Source of the DNA: Myxococcota bacterium
Lineage (GTDB): Bacteria; Myxococcota_A; Bradymonadia; UBA7976; UBA1532
Length of the DNA stretch: 64,000 nucleotides
Assembly (NCBI GenBank): GCA_963169045.1
Contig: CAUJDF010000056.1
Coordinates: forward strand, 41,903-105,902
Reading direction: 5' to 3'
Below, piece by piece: positions 1 through 8,734 of the stretch. Position numbers and translations under genes: made by a program. The notes below the pieces were generated by a model that saw only the letters and a program-made list of their open reading frames with translations, had not been told where the DNA came from and ran no database searches. The stretch's first letter is position 1; every line of letters begins with the position of its first letter.

Positions 1-3000
1 CGGCCGTCGTCGAGGCGGACGCTGATCGTGTGCTCGCCCTCGCCCACCGCGGTGCCGTCGATGCGCAGGCGCGCCTCGACACGGCCGCCGTCGGCGCGCG
101 TCTGCACGAGCGCCTGGCCGGCGGGGCGGCCGTCGATCAGCAGCGTCGCGGTGACGGATTCCCCTTCGGGGTCGGACACCTGCACGATCACGTCCGCGCC
201 GTCGGCGCCGATGCACTCGAGGGCCCCGTCGCGCGGCGAGACGATCTCGCCCGACGGCGGCGCCTCGTCGCGCACGACGACGGTCGTCCGCGAGGCGGCG
301 GAGCACTGGCCGTGCACGTCGCAGACGCGCAGCGCGATGGTCTGGTCGAGGCCGGGCCGCCACGCGGGGTCCCGGTGGGCGACCACGGCGCCCGTCAGGT
401 CGCCGAAGTCGCCGTCACCGTCGACGTCCCACTCGTAGCGGACGATCCGGTCGTAGGGCTCGTCCGGGTCGAAGGAGCCGCGGCCGTCGAGCACGACCTC
501 CACGGGCGCGCCGCCGACGAAGCCGGTCGCGTAGGGGCCGCCGGCGCGGGCCACGGGCGGCGAGTCGTCGAAGACCACATCCAGGGTGATCAGCGCCGTG
601 GACTCCCCGCCGCGGCGATCGATGACGCGGACCGCCGCCGTGTAGCTGTCGGGCGTCGTGACGCGGTGCTCGATCACCGGGCCCTCGGCGTCGTCGTGCT
701 GCCCGTCGCCGTCCGTGTCCCAGACGTAGCGCACGAGGTGGAAGGCGTCGCCGGGGCCGCCGGGCCGGCTGCCGCCGGCGTCGAGCGTGACGACCTGGCC
801 GAGGCGCACGACGTCGGGCCGCGCCTCGATGACCGCCATTGGGTTGGCGCCGATGACGAGCGGCGCCGTGGCGGTCGAGACCTCGCCGGCGCGGTCGGTG
901 ACGCGGACGGTGACCAGGTGGCGGCCCGGCTCGGACACGCCGGCGCCGACCAGCGTCTGCCAGGGCACGACGACCGGGCCGGGGCCGTCGCTCGTGACGT
1001 CGTCTTCGCCGTCGCCGTCGAGGTCCCAGCCGTAGTGGACGATCGCGTCGCCGTAGGCCGCGTCCGGATCGCTCGAGCCGGAGGCGTCGAGGACGACCGG
1101 GCTGCCGACCGCCGTGGCGTAGGGGCCGCCGGCGTCGGCGGCGGGCGGGCGCTGGCCCTCGTTCACCGTCACGTCGAACGTCGTCGTCGCGGTGGCGCCC
1201 TCCTCGTCGGTGACCTGCAGGCCGACGTGGAACGGCCCCTCGAAGCTGTACTCGGGGAAGGTGTGCTCGACGACCGCGCCCTCGGCGTCGTCGTACTCGC
1301 CGTCGCCGTCGAGGTCCCACGCCCAGCGGACGATCGCCCGGTCGGGGTGCGGGTGGTCGGAGCCCGAGCCGTCGAGGACGACGGGGCGGCCGGGCGCGGC
1401 GGTCTCGGGCGCGACGATCTCGGCCACGGGCGCCGCCGGGTGCACGGTCAGCGTGACGGTGTCCTCGGCGGTCAGGCCCATCGAGTCCTGGACCTGGAGC
1501 ACGAGCGTGTAGGTGCCCGGCTCGGTGATCCCGTGCTCGGCCAGGTCCTCGGCGGTCAGCTCGAGCTGCGCCTCCGCGCCGTCGCCGTCGCCGTCGACGA
1601 GCTCGTAGTCCCACGTCGGCGCCGCCGGATCGCCGTTCACGTCCCAGCGGAAGACCTCGAGGAAGTCGCCGTAGATCTCGCTGTCGGGATCGGACGAGGC
1701 GCCGGCGTCGAGCGTGACGCCCTCGCCGATGACGAGGTGGTAGCCGCGCTCCGGGGGCTCCGTCGGATCGGCGTCGGCCGTCGGCGGCGTCGGCGGCACG
1801 TCGAGCCGGATCTGCAGGCGCTCCTCGCCCACGCGGCCGGCCTCGTCGTAGACGCGCACACGGACGAAGACCTCGGGCAGCGTCTCCGGCGTCGGGATCG
1901 GCGAGAAGACCTCGCGGTAGTCGACGACGGGGCGGTCCTGCGCCTCGAAGGTGCCGTCGTCATCGAGGTCCCAGTCGACGCGGACGATGCGCTGGCCGCG
2001 GACGGGCGAGTCGCTGCCGCGCGCGTCGAGCGTGGCCACGGTGGAGCCGTCGTCGAGGCGGACCGGCGCCGGATCGGGCGTCTGCGCGACGATCGCGTCG
2101 GGCGTGCCGCGGACGACGTGCACGACCACCGTCTCGGTGTCGCTGGCGCCGAGCGTGTCGGTGACGCGCAGCGTGACGGTGAACCGGCCGGGCCACTGCA
2201 CCTCGTCGCGCAGGTCGACCCAGGGCACGAGCACCTGGGGGCCGGCGGCGTCGATCTGGCCGTCGCCGTCCGTGTCCCAGGCGTGCTCGGCGACGCGGTC
2301 TCCGAAGCGGACGTCGGGGTCGCTCGAGAGCGAGCCGTCGAGGCGCAGCGCGTCGCCCTCGACGAGGACGATCTCGCGGACCACGCCTTCGGGGCCGGCG
2401 ATGCGGGCCGTCGGCGGGTGGTCGCCGCGGTCGACGGCCACGGTCACCGTCTCGTCGTCGGTGCGGCCGCGGTCGTCGGTGACGCGCACCGTCGCCTCGA
2501 AGGTGCCGAACCGCTCGTAGGTGTGGCGGAAGGTCGGCTCGGCGCCGCCGCCGTCGAACGCGCCGTCGCCCTCGAAGTCCCAGAGGTACGACACGATGCG
2601 GCGGTCGGGGTTCGGGGTGTACGAGGCCCGACCGTCGAAGCGCACCTCCTGACCGGGGGCGGCGTGGCGCGGCGAGGCGTCGACGGCGGCCACCGGCGCC
2701 GCCGGGAAGAGGGTCAGCGTCGTCGAGGACTCGTCGACGCGGCCACTCTCGTCGGTGGCGCGCATGGCCAGGGTCACCGGCTGGCCGACGGGCAGGCCGG
2801 CGAGGGCCTCCCAGGGCACCGCCGCGGTCGCGCCGGACGCGTCGTCGAAGGCGCCGTCGCCGTCGAGGTCCCAGACGGCGGTGACGCGGTCGCCGCAGCC
2901 GGCGTTCGGGTCGTCGACGCTGCCGGCGAGCTGCAGCCCGCCGCCGACCTCCACCGTGTACGGCCCGCCGCACGCCGCCGACGGCGCCTGCGGCGCGGAG

Positions 3001-5132
3001 GGCTCCACCCGCACCGTCAGGCGCTTGACGTCCGACAGCGGGGGCGTGGCGTCGTCGAGGATGCGCAGGGTCGCCGTGTACGTGCCCTCGCGCATGTATA
3101 CATGCTCGGCGATGACCGGCTCGCTCGAATCCGCGTCGGGGGCGCGCCCCGTCTCCCACCACAGGCCGTCGCCGTCGTCGAAGTCCCACTGGTAGCGGAC
3201 GATCTCGGCGCGCGGATCGCGGTGGAACGACGCGGCGACGTCGAACGAGACGCGGCCGCCGCCGGCGCAGCCCTCGACCACGGTGTCCGGACGGACGGTG
3301 GCCACCGCCATCGGCGCGCGCTTGAACTTCACGGGGGCGAGGACGAGCCCCGCCATGACCGACGTGAGGCTGCCGGGCTCGACCACGCAGGTGACGGAGT
3401 GCGCGTCGCAGAACGAGTCGGCGATGCGACCGAACGTGCTGTAATTGTTGAGGGTTCTTGCCTGGGCGCGCGAGTAGTAGGTGGCGAACTGGCGCATCCA
3501 GTCCACGTCGCCGACGCGCTCGAGCACCGGGTTGCCGGTGAAGTAGCCGCGGCGGTGGGAGTAGATGGCGTAGGTGTTGCCGCACGCCGGCGCGCCGTAC
3601 ACGGCGTTGCGGTTGCCGCACAGGTAGCTGCCGCGCTGCCAGAGGCGGTCCTGCCAGCCGACGGAGCCGACGCGCGTCGCGTCGTCCCAGAACGTGCGCG
3701 TGAACGACAGGTAGCGGTCGTAGGCGGCGCGCAGGACCGCCGCCGTGCGCGGCGAGTACGGCGAGAACGGCTTGGCCTCCGAGGGCTCCATGAGGTGCAG
3801 GCCCAGCCAGCGGGCGCCCATGATCGCGCCGCCGGTGAGCTGGAAGTTGCTCGTCGGGCTGGACGTGCGGTACGCGGCGCCGCCGTCGAGCCGCTGGTTC
3901 AGCGCCAGGTTGTCGGCGACGCGGTACTTGTGGCGGTTGTTGACGACCACGCCGCTGCGCTGGCCGACGCTGTCGGCGCCCTCGAGGCCGAAGTAGGCCC
4001 ACTGGCTCGTCGAGGCGTCCGATTTGTCGCAGGCGCCGGTGGCCCCGCCGGGCGTCGAGTACAGCCAGCCGCCGCTGGCGCAGCCGCCGTCGTACTGCAT
4101 GGCGCCGAGGTAGTCGACCATCTGCTGGACGACCCACTCGTAGGGCCGGCCGCGGAAGTTGCCCACCTGGACGGGCGTGCCGCCGAGCACCGGAAGCAGC
4201 GTGGCCATCGAGCCGAGGTAGAGGCCCTGGCGGTAGACGTCCTCGCCGACGCCGCCGACGTAGGCGCCCTTCCCGTCGACCGTGCCGGGGACCCGCGCGC
4301 AGACGCGCTCGACGCCGCCCGGCTCGAAGCCGCAGGTGGCCGCCTCGTCGGCGGCCTGCACCTGGTTCGTCAGCGTGGAGCCGGCGAGCAGCACGCCGTT
4401 GAGCAGGCGGGTGACCGTCTCGGCGTACGGGTCGATGGCCCAACGGTGGTCGTTGGCGTCGTTCCAGCCGACGGGCAGCGCCATGCCGCCCGCGTCGATG
4501 CTGCCGGGGGCGTAGGCGGCGAGGTGGCCGGCGTCGGCGAAGGCGCGGATGGCGAGGCCGGAGGTGACGACGCGGTGCTGGTCGTTGCTCACGCGCGCCA
4601 GCAGGCCGGAGATCGCGGCGCCGCTGCCGGCGCGGCCGTTGACCGAGCGGTGCAGGTACCAGAGCACCTCGTCGAGCGCGATGCTGCCCTGCACGCGCGC
4701 CTGCTCGTCCGTCCACTGGACCGGATCGGGCGACGGGCGCCAGTCGAAGACCTCGACGTGGTAGGTGCCGTAGGCCTCCTCGTGCGTGCAGAGGTCGCGC
4801 ACGCGCACGCCGAAGCCCATCGTCGTGCGCTCGGGCACGTCGGGGATCTCGAACGTCCGCCCGAGGTCGTACACGGTGCGCGTGCCCGCCGTGGCGGTCA
4901 CGGTGCGCGACGTCTCGTCGTCGAAGTTGCGGTCGAGGTCGGTGTCCCACCAGACGCGATAGCCGGCGGCGCAGTCGGCCTCCCGCAGGACGGCCTTCAA
5001 CGTGATGCGCGCCCCCTCGTGGCCGGGGTGCGGCAGCGTCTCGTCATACGGCGCGTAGATGACCGGGACGACGACCGGCCGCGCCGAGGCGGCGAGCGGC
5101 AGGAGCAGGGCGAGCAGCGCGAGATGTCTCAT
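1..5132 (-). CDS. Giant secreted PKD-repeat protein with toroid-like N-terminal domain (partial, 3' end outside window)
   Basis: The frame is open from ATG 5132 to the left edge (at least 1710 codons, no stop seen), so the C-terminus is missing. The start is supported by a G-rich Shine-Dalgarno-like run just upstream and by an immediate signal peptide (MRHLALLALLLPLAASA). Roughly residues 100-590 contain motifs such as GGWLYSTPGG and SQWAYFGLEG, resembling alpha/alpha-toroid (terpenoid-cyclase-like) domains. From about residue 600, roughly ten PKD-type repeats of about 100 residues follow, each with a WDxDGDG-like core; these map near 3175, 2860, 2565, 2265, 1955, 1580, 1305, 1010, 700 and 420. 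PKD modules are usually extracellular binding or spacer domains. The protein is probably exported or surface-bound. The specific function is unknown; the toroid assignment is by motif only. Confidence 0.85.
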   Translation of the reverse strand, partial: MRHLALLALLLPLAASARPVVVPVIYAPYDETLPHPGHEGARITLKAVLREADCAAGYRVWWDTDLDRNFDDETSRTVTATAGTRTVYDLGRTFEIPDVPERTTMGFGVRVRDLCTHEEAYGTYHVEVFDWRPSPDPVQWTDEQARVQGSIALDEVLWYLHRSVNGRAGSGAAISGLLARVSNDQHRVVTSGLAIRAFADAGHLAAYAPGSIDAGGMALPVGWNDANDHRWAIDPYAETVTRLLNGVLLAGSTLTNQVQAADEAATCGFEPGGVERVCARVPGTVDGKGAYVGGVGEDVYRQGLYLGSMATLLPVLGGTPVQVGNFRGRPYEWVVQQMVDYLGAMQYDGGCASGGWLYSTPGGATGACDKSDASTSQWAYFGLEGADSVGQRSGVVVNNRHKYRVADNLALNQRLDGGAAYRTSSPTSNFQLTGGAIMGARWLGLHLMEPSEAKPFSPYSPRTAAVLRAAYDRYLSFTRTFWDDATRVGSVGWQDRLWQRGSYLCGNRNAVYGAPACGNTYAIYSHRRGYFTGNPVLERVGDVDWMRQFATYYSRAQARTLNNYSTFGRIADSFCDAHSVTCVVEPGSLTSVMAGLVLAPVKFKRAPMAVATVRPDTVVEGCAGGGRVSFDVAASFHRDPRAEIVRYQWDFDDGDGLWWETGRAPDADSSEPVIAEHVYMREGTYTATLRILDDATPPLSDVKRLTVRVEPSAPQAPSAACGGPYTVEVGGGLQLAGSVDDPNAGCGDRVTAVWDLDGDGAFDDASGATAAVPWEALAGLPVGQPVTLAMRATDESGRVDESSTTLTLFPAAPVAAVDASPRHAAPGQEVRFDGRASYTPNPDRRIVSYLWDFEGDGAFDGGGAEPTFRHTYERFGTFEATVRVTDDRGRTDDETVTVAVDRGDHPPTARIAGPEGVVREIVLVEGDALRLDGSLSSDPDVRFGDRVAEHAWDTDGDGQIDAAGPQVLVPWVDLRDEVQWPGRFTVTLRVTDTLGASDTETVVVHVVRGTPDAIVAQTPDPAPVRLDDGSTVATLDARGSDSPVRGQRIVRVDWDLDDDGTFEAQDRPVVDYREVFSPIPTPETLPEVFVRVRVYDEAGRVGEERLQIRLDVPPTPPTADADPTEPPERGYHLVIGEGVTLDAGASSDPDSEIYGDFLEVFRWDVNGDPAAPTWDYELVDGDGDGAEAQLELTAEDLAEHGITEPGTYTLVLQVQDSMGLTAEDTVTLTVHPAAPVAEIVAPETAAPGRPVVLDGSGSDHPHPDRAIVRWAWDLDGDGEYDDAEGAVVEHTFPEYSFEGPFHVGLQVTDEEGATATTTFDVTVNEGQRPPAADAGGPYATAVGSPVVLDASGSSDPDAAYGDAIVHYGWDLDGDGEDDVTSDGPGPVVVPWQTLVGAGVSEPGRHLVTVRVTDRAGEVSTATAPLVIGANPMAVIEARPDVVRLGQVVTLDAGGSRPGGPGDAFHLVRYVWDTDGDGQHDDAEGPVIEHRVTTPDSYTAAVRVIDRRGGESTALITLDVVFDDSPPVARAGGPYATGFVGGAPVEVVLDGRGSFDPDEPYDRIVRYEWDVDGDGDFGDLTGAVVAHRDPAWRPGLDQTIALRVCDVHGQCSAASRTTVVVRDEAPPSGEIVSPRDGALECIGADGADVIVQVSDPEGESVTATLLIDGRPAGQALVQTRADGGRVEARLRIDGTAVGEGEHTISVRLDDG

Positions 5133-5358
5133 GAGACGTTCCCCCCAACGGCAGGGTGCCTCGAACGGGAACGGTGTGTGGTTTAGAAACTTTAGAAGGA
5201 ATGTGCGTTTGACCCGCCGGGGTATCTCGGGACCCCGGCGTCAGACGTGTGAGGAATGCGAGTTGGAACGCGGAGTTGCGGGCGGAGGCGGGCTTTGAAA
5301 CTTTCGATCGGTTCGTGGCAACGGGGGCCTTCGCGGTGGGTCGCCGCGGACCGGTGGG
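5133..5358. other. Intergenic region between the PKD protein gene and hflX
   Basis: This is 226 bases with no supportable reading frame. It is more A/T-rich than its surroundings near 5180-5215, where the minus strand reads a short direct repeat (TTCTAAAG, TTTCTAAA). That patch could hold the promoter of the PKD gene, but no well-spaced -35/-10 pair was found. A G-rich ribosome-binding site lies directly before ATG 5132. Confidence 0.4.
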
Positions 5359-6744
5359 TCAGTCCTCGAGCTCGGACCGGAGGCGCTCGAGCACGGACTT
5401 CGCGGCGCGCACCTTGAGGCGCGTCCCCGCGTCCTCGTGGCGCTCCGAGACCACCTCGCACTGCGCGTGCACCGTGTTCACCAGCGCGTGCCGCGCCCAC
5501 GGCACGAACAGCTCCGCGTCCTGCACGCTCCCGAGGAAGTGCCCGACGATGCGGTCCCGCAGCGCCGCCACGTGCACCGGATCCTTCGCCGACAGCGCGA
5601 TCGCGTCGGGGAGCTCGTCGAGCAGCGCCCCGCCCGTCTCGTAGTCCACCCGGTCGATCTTGTTGAGCAGGATCCAGGTCGGCGCGCGGTCGGCGTCGAT
5701 CTCGCCGAGCACCTGGCGCGTCACCTCGATGTGGTCGCGGAAGGCGGCGTCCGAGGCGTCGACGACGTGCAGCAGCAGGTCGCACTCCCCCGCCTCCTCG
5801 AGCGTCGAGCGGAAGGACGCCACGAGGTCGTGCGGCAGCTTCTTGATGAAGCCGACGGTGTCGCTGACGAGGATGGGCGGTTCGGTGCGCGGCATGAGCA
5901 CGCGCACGGTCGTGTCGAGGGTCGCGAAGAGCTTGTCGGCGACGTAGACCTCGCTGCCCGTGAGCGCGCGCATCAGCGAGGACTTGCCGGCGTTGGTGTA
6001 GCCGACGAGCGCCACCGTGGGCAGCTCGTTGCGCCGGCCGCGCCGCGTGCGGGAGCCGCCCTCGATGGCCGCGATCTCTTTGCGCAATTCGGCGATGCGG
6101 TCGCGGATGCGCCGCCGGTCGAGCTCGAGCGCGCTCTCGCCGGCGCCGCGGCCGCCGATGCCGCCGCGGACGCGGTCGCCGCCGCCGCCGGCCGCGCGCA
6201 GTCGCGGCGCCAGGTAGGCGAGGCGCGCGATCTCGACCTGCATGCGCGCCTCGCGGGTGCGGGCGTGCCGGTGGAAGATGCCGAGGATGACCGAGGTGCG
6301 GTCGTGCACCTCCGCGCCCGTGGCCAGCTCGAGGTTGCGCTGCTGCGTCGGGCTGAGGTCGTGGTCGACGAGCACCACCGTCGCGCGCTGCTCCGCCTCG
6401 ACCTCCTGCGGGACGACGCCCTCCTCTTCGGGCTCGTCGTCGGCCTCGTCCTTCTTCTTCTTGCCGCCGGGCTTCTCGAACTTGGGGACGACGCCGGTGC
6501 CGCCCGTCCAGCCCGCCAGCTCCTTGAGCTTGCCGTCGCCGAGCACCTTGCCCGTGGCGAGGCCGGCGCGCCGCTGCGTCACGCGCCCCACGACGTCGAG
6601 GCCGAGCGTGCTGGCGAGGCGCCCCAGCTCCGCCAGCGACGAGTCGAGCTCCGCGTCGTCGACGCCGGGGAGCTGCACCGCGACCATCACCGCGCGCGGC
6701 CGCGGCCCTTCCATCTCTTGCCGATTGGCATCTTCGAACGACAT
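5359..6744 (-). CDS. hflX: GTPase HflX
   Basis: The protein has 461 residues, normal for HflX, the ribosome-associated GTPase that splits stalled or stressed 70S ribosomes. The N-terminal HflX domain contains the SPTQQRNLE segment (131-139) and the RMQVEIARLAYLAPRL helix region (167-182). The G domain has G1 GYTNAGKSS (248-256), G3 DTVGF (295-299) and G4 NKID (361-364). A lysine/glutamate-rich insertion (about 88-118, starting KFEKPGGKKKKDE) interrupts the N-terminal domain and is not typical; it is probably a disordered surface loop. The gene lies 48 bases downstream of the AGMO-like gene on the same strand, so an apaG-hydroxylase-hflX transcript is likely. No clear Shine-Dalgarno precedes the ATG. 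Confidence 0.95.
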   Translation of the reverse strand: MSFEDANRQEMEGPRPRAVMVAVQLPGVDDAELDSSLAELGRLASTLGLDVVGRVTQRRAGLATGKVLGDGKLKELAGWTGGTGVVPKFEKPGGKKKKDEADDEPEEEGVVPQEVEAEQRATVVLVDHDLSPTQQRNLELATGAEVHDRTSVILGIFHRHARTREARMQVEIARLAYLAPRLRAAGGGGDRVRGGIGGRGAGESALELDRRRIRDRIAELRKEIAAIEGGSRTRRGRRNELPTVALVGYTNAGKSSLMRALTGSEVYVADKLFATLDTTVRVLMPRTEPPILVSDTVGFIKKLPHDLVASFRSTLEEAGECDLLLHVVDASDAAFRDHIEVTRQVLGEIDADRAPTWILLNKIDRVDYETGGALLDELPDAIALSAKDPVHVAALRDRIVGHFLGSVQDAELFVPWARHALVNTVHAQCEVVSERHEDAGTRLKVRAAKSVLERLRSELED

Positions 6745-6792
6745 GGCGGCGGACTGTGCCGCACGGGCCCCGTCGCGGCAAGCGCCGCCCGG

Positions 6793-7866
6793 TCACTCGC
6801 CGGGGCGGAGCAGGGGGACGGCGGCGGGGCGGCGCGCGCGGTCGAGGACGAAGCCGAGCGCGGCGAGGCCGAGCACCACCGCGACGGCGATGCCCGCCCG
6901 GGGCAGCGGCTCGAGCGCGGGCGCCGCCCGCAGGAAGTAGAGCGCCAGACCCAGCGTCGGCGCGAAGACGAGCAGCGCCCGGACGACGTCGGCGCGGTCG
7001 TAGCGCGGGTCGTGGAGCGCGTAGTCCGCGTCCGTCCGCAGCGGCCCCGGCTCCGGCGGGGCGCCCGGCGGCGACCACTCCGGCGGCGCGAACCACGTCC
7101 GGACCTTGTCGCGCAGGCGCGTCGCGGTCTTCGCCTTGCGCCACAAGAGGCGCCACGGCTCCACGTGGGCCGTGACCGCGCTGAAGCCGTGCAGCGGCTT
7201 GACGGTGCCGAACCGCGGCCAGCGCACCTCCTCGGCGAACGTGCCGAAGAGCCGGTCCCAGACGATGAGCACCCCGCCGTGGTTCTTGTCGAGGTACTCG
7301 TCGTCGGCGCCGTGGTGCACGCGGTGGTGCGACGGCGTGTTGAAGATCCACTCGACCGGACCGAGCTTCTTGATCAGCGGCGTGTGGATCCAGAACTGGT
7401 AGATGAGGTTGATCGAGTAGCAAGTCACGAGCATGCCCGTGGGCACGCCCAGCAGGGCCAGCGGCACGTAGAACGGCCACGACAGCGCCTTCTGCATCGC
7501 CGACTGCCGCAGCGCCACCGAGAGGTTGAAGTCCTCGCTCTGGTGGTGGACCGAGTGCGCCGCCCACATGAAGTTGATGCGGTGGCAGGCCCGGTGCGAC
7601 CAGTAGTAGCAGAAGTCGACGCCGAGGAAGACGACCACCCACTGCCAGACCGAGCTTTCGTCCACGCGCAGCGCGCCGTGCCGCTGGATCAGCTCGTAGA
7701 GCAGCAGGCCGGCGCTCGTGGTGGCCACGAGCACCTGCTCCCCCACCCCGCACGCCAGGTTCCCCAGCATGTCGCCGAAACGGTAGCCCCGGCGCCGCCG
7801 CGTCGCCCAGAGCTCGAGCAGCAGCAGCGCGAAGAAGAACGGGATCGCGGATTCGACGAGGTTCAC
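6793..7866 (-). CDS. Sterol desaturase / fatty acid hydroxylase superfamily membrane protein, AGMO-like
   Basis: This is a 357-residue integral membrane diiron oxygenase. Several hydrophobic segments (about 6-20, 45-60, 76-90, 130-160 and a C-terminal pair about 295-340) surround the histidine boxes H91RACH95, H104SVHH108 and H181RVHH185, which bind the two irons. The layout is closest to bacterial homologues of alkylglycerol monooxygenase, which cleaves ether lipids, rather than classical C4-sterol oxidases; that substrate call is an inference. The start is GTG 7866, one base after the apaG stop, so translation is probably coupled to apaG. The substrate could be an ether lipid, sterol or carotenoid. 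Confidence 0.88.
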   Translation of the reverse strand: MNLVESAIPFFFALLLLELWATRRRRGYRFGDMLGNLACGVGEQVLVATTSAGLLLYELIQRHGALRVDESSVWQWVVVFLGVDFCYYWSHRACHRINFMWAAHSVHHQSEDFNLSVALRQSAMQKALSWPFYVPLALLGVPTGMLVTCYSINLIYQFWIHTPLIKKLGPVEWIFNTPSHHRVHHGADDEYLDKNHGGVLIVWDRLFGTFAEEVRWPRFGTVKPLHGFSAVTAHVEPWRLLWRKAKTATRLRDKVRTWFAPPEWSPPGAPPEPGPLRTDADYALHDPRYDRADVVRALLVFAPTLGLALYFLRAAPALEPLPRAGIAVAVVLGLAALGFVLDRARRPAAVPLLRPGE

Positions 7867-7867
7867 G

Positions 7868-8251
7868 TCAGTGCAGCGCCAGCGGCATCGCCAGCGAGAA
7901 CGGGGCGATGCGGGCGTCGAAGCGCTCGCCGTCGGCGGTCACCATCTGGTAGGTGCCGTGCATCGTGCCCACGGGCGTCGAGAGCGGGCAGGCGCTGGTG
8001 TAGCGGAACGACTCGCCCGGCGCGAGCACCGGCTGCTCCCCGACCACGCCGGGGCCGCGCACCTCCTCGGTGCGCCCGGTGCCGTGGGTGATGATCCAGT
8101 GCCGCGAGATCAGCTGCACCGTCTGCTCGCCCTCGTTGGCGATGGTCACCTGGTAGGCGAAGAAGTAGTAGCCCTCGTCGGGCGTGGAGCGCTCGGGCAC
8201 GTACTGACTGAGCACCGAGACGCGCACGCCCCGAGTGGACGCCTGCGACAC
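7868..8251 (-). CDS. apaG: ApaG domain protein
   Basis: The protein has 127 residues, matching ApaG (about 125). It is a single immunoglobulin-like (fibronectin-type) domain with the family GxGxxG motif as GPGVVG and the segment HWIITHGTG. ApaG is linked to divalent cation (Co2+/Mg2+) tolerance; its biochemical role is not firmly settled. The start is taken as GTG 8251 because a strong GGGAGG (plus-strand 8257-8262) sits five bases upstream and the first residues (VSQASTRGVRVSV) align with the family N-terminus. A longer open frame upstream lacks ApaG similarity and is rejected. It is the first gene of the probable apaG-hydroxylase-hflX operon. Confidence 0.93.
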   Translation of the reverse strand: MSQASTRGVRVSVLSQYVPERSTPDEGYYFFAYQVTIANEGEQTVQLISRHWIITHGTGRTEEVRGPGVVGEQPVLAPGESFRYTSACPLSTPVGTMHGTYQMVTADGERFDARIAPFSLAMPLALH

Positions 8252-8382
8252 GACGGCCTCCCGAGAAGTCGCGGGCAGTCTAGCAGACGCGCCGGGGCGA
8301 GACTCAGCGCTCGGCGCCCCGCTTCCCCTACACCGAGGCGTGGTGCTCGCCGGCCTCGCGGCCGACGAGCCCGTCGCCGGGC

Positions 8383-8601
8383 TCAGCAATCGGGATCCGG
8401 AGAGGGGCAGGTGGGGTCGCAGATGCCGTCGCCGTAGTAGCCGAAGGCGGCGCAGGCGTCGGTGCAGTCGACGTCGGCGGGCGGGGGCGGCGGCGGGTCC
8501 GGGGCCTCGCAGTCCGGGTGGGGCCGGGGGCAGCGCGCGTCGCACGCCCCGTCGCCGGAGTGGCCCGCGTCGGCGCACCAGTCGCCGCAGTCGACGTCCA
8601 T
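8383..8601 (-). CDS. Small Cys-rich protein or remnant with GDGxCDxxCPxPDPDC repeats
   Basis: This 72-residue frame encodes two copies of a Cys-rich unit: DVDCGDWCADAGHSGDGACD and DVDCTDACAAFGYYGDGICD, each followed by a CPxPxPDC ending, joined by a run of prolines. This GDGxCDxxC pattern is common in exported proteins of myxobacteria. Here the frame has no signal peptide: an in-frame stop lies about 80 bases upstream of ATG 8601 and no other start codon intervenes. A GGAG lies about 11 bases before the ATG. It may be a real small protein, or the tail of a larger secreted protein that lost its 5' part. The repeated, aligned cysteines argue that it is or was coding. Confidence 0.45.
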   Translation of the reverse strand: MDVDCGDWCADAGHSGDGACDARCPRPHPDCEAPDPPPPPPADVDCTDACAAFGYYGDGICDPTCPSPDPDC

Positions 8602-8675
8602 CCCGTCGCCGACTCCGTTCGCCCGCCGACCCCGCGACCGTCGCGTCCATCCTCGAAAAGTCGCAGTTCTCGCGG

Positions 8676-8705
8676 TTTACAGCGTCGCGCGACGGCGTCT
8701 ATCCT
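8676..8705 (+). promoter_or_regulatory. Probable sigma-70-type promoter of the first M1 peptidase gene
   Basis: TTTACA (8676-8681) and TATCCT (8700-8705) are separated by 18 bases, and the predicted start of transcription lies about 20-25 bases before ATG 8735. An AAGGAG Shine-Dalgarno (8719-8724) follows. Both hexamers match consensus at four or five of six positions. Confidence 0.5.
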
Positions 8706-8734
8706 CCTGCGCCGTCTGAAGGAGCCCCGCCCGC

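Noticed and set aside
30..5186. A 1718-codon open frame on the plus strand opposite the PKD gene
   Set aside because: It is Arg/Ala/His/Val-rich with no domain and mirrors the real minus-strand gene; in very GC-rich DNA the opposite frame is often free of stops.
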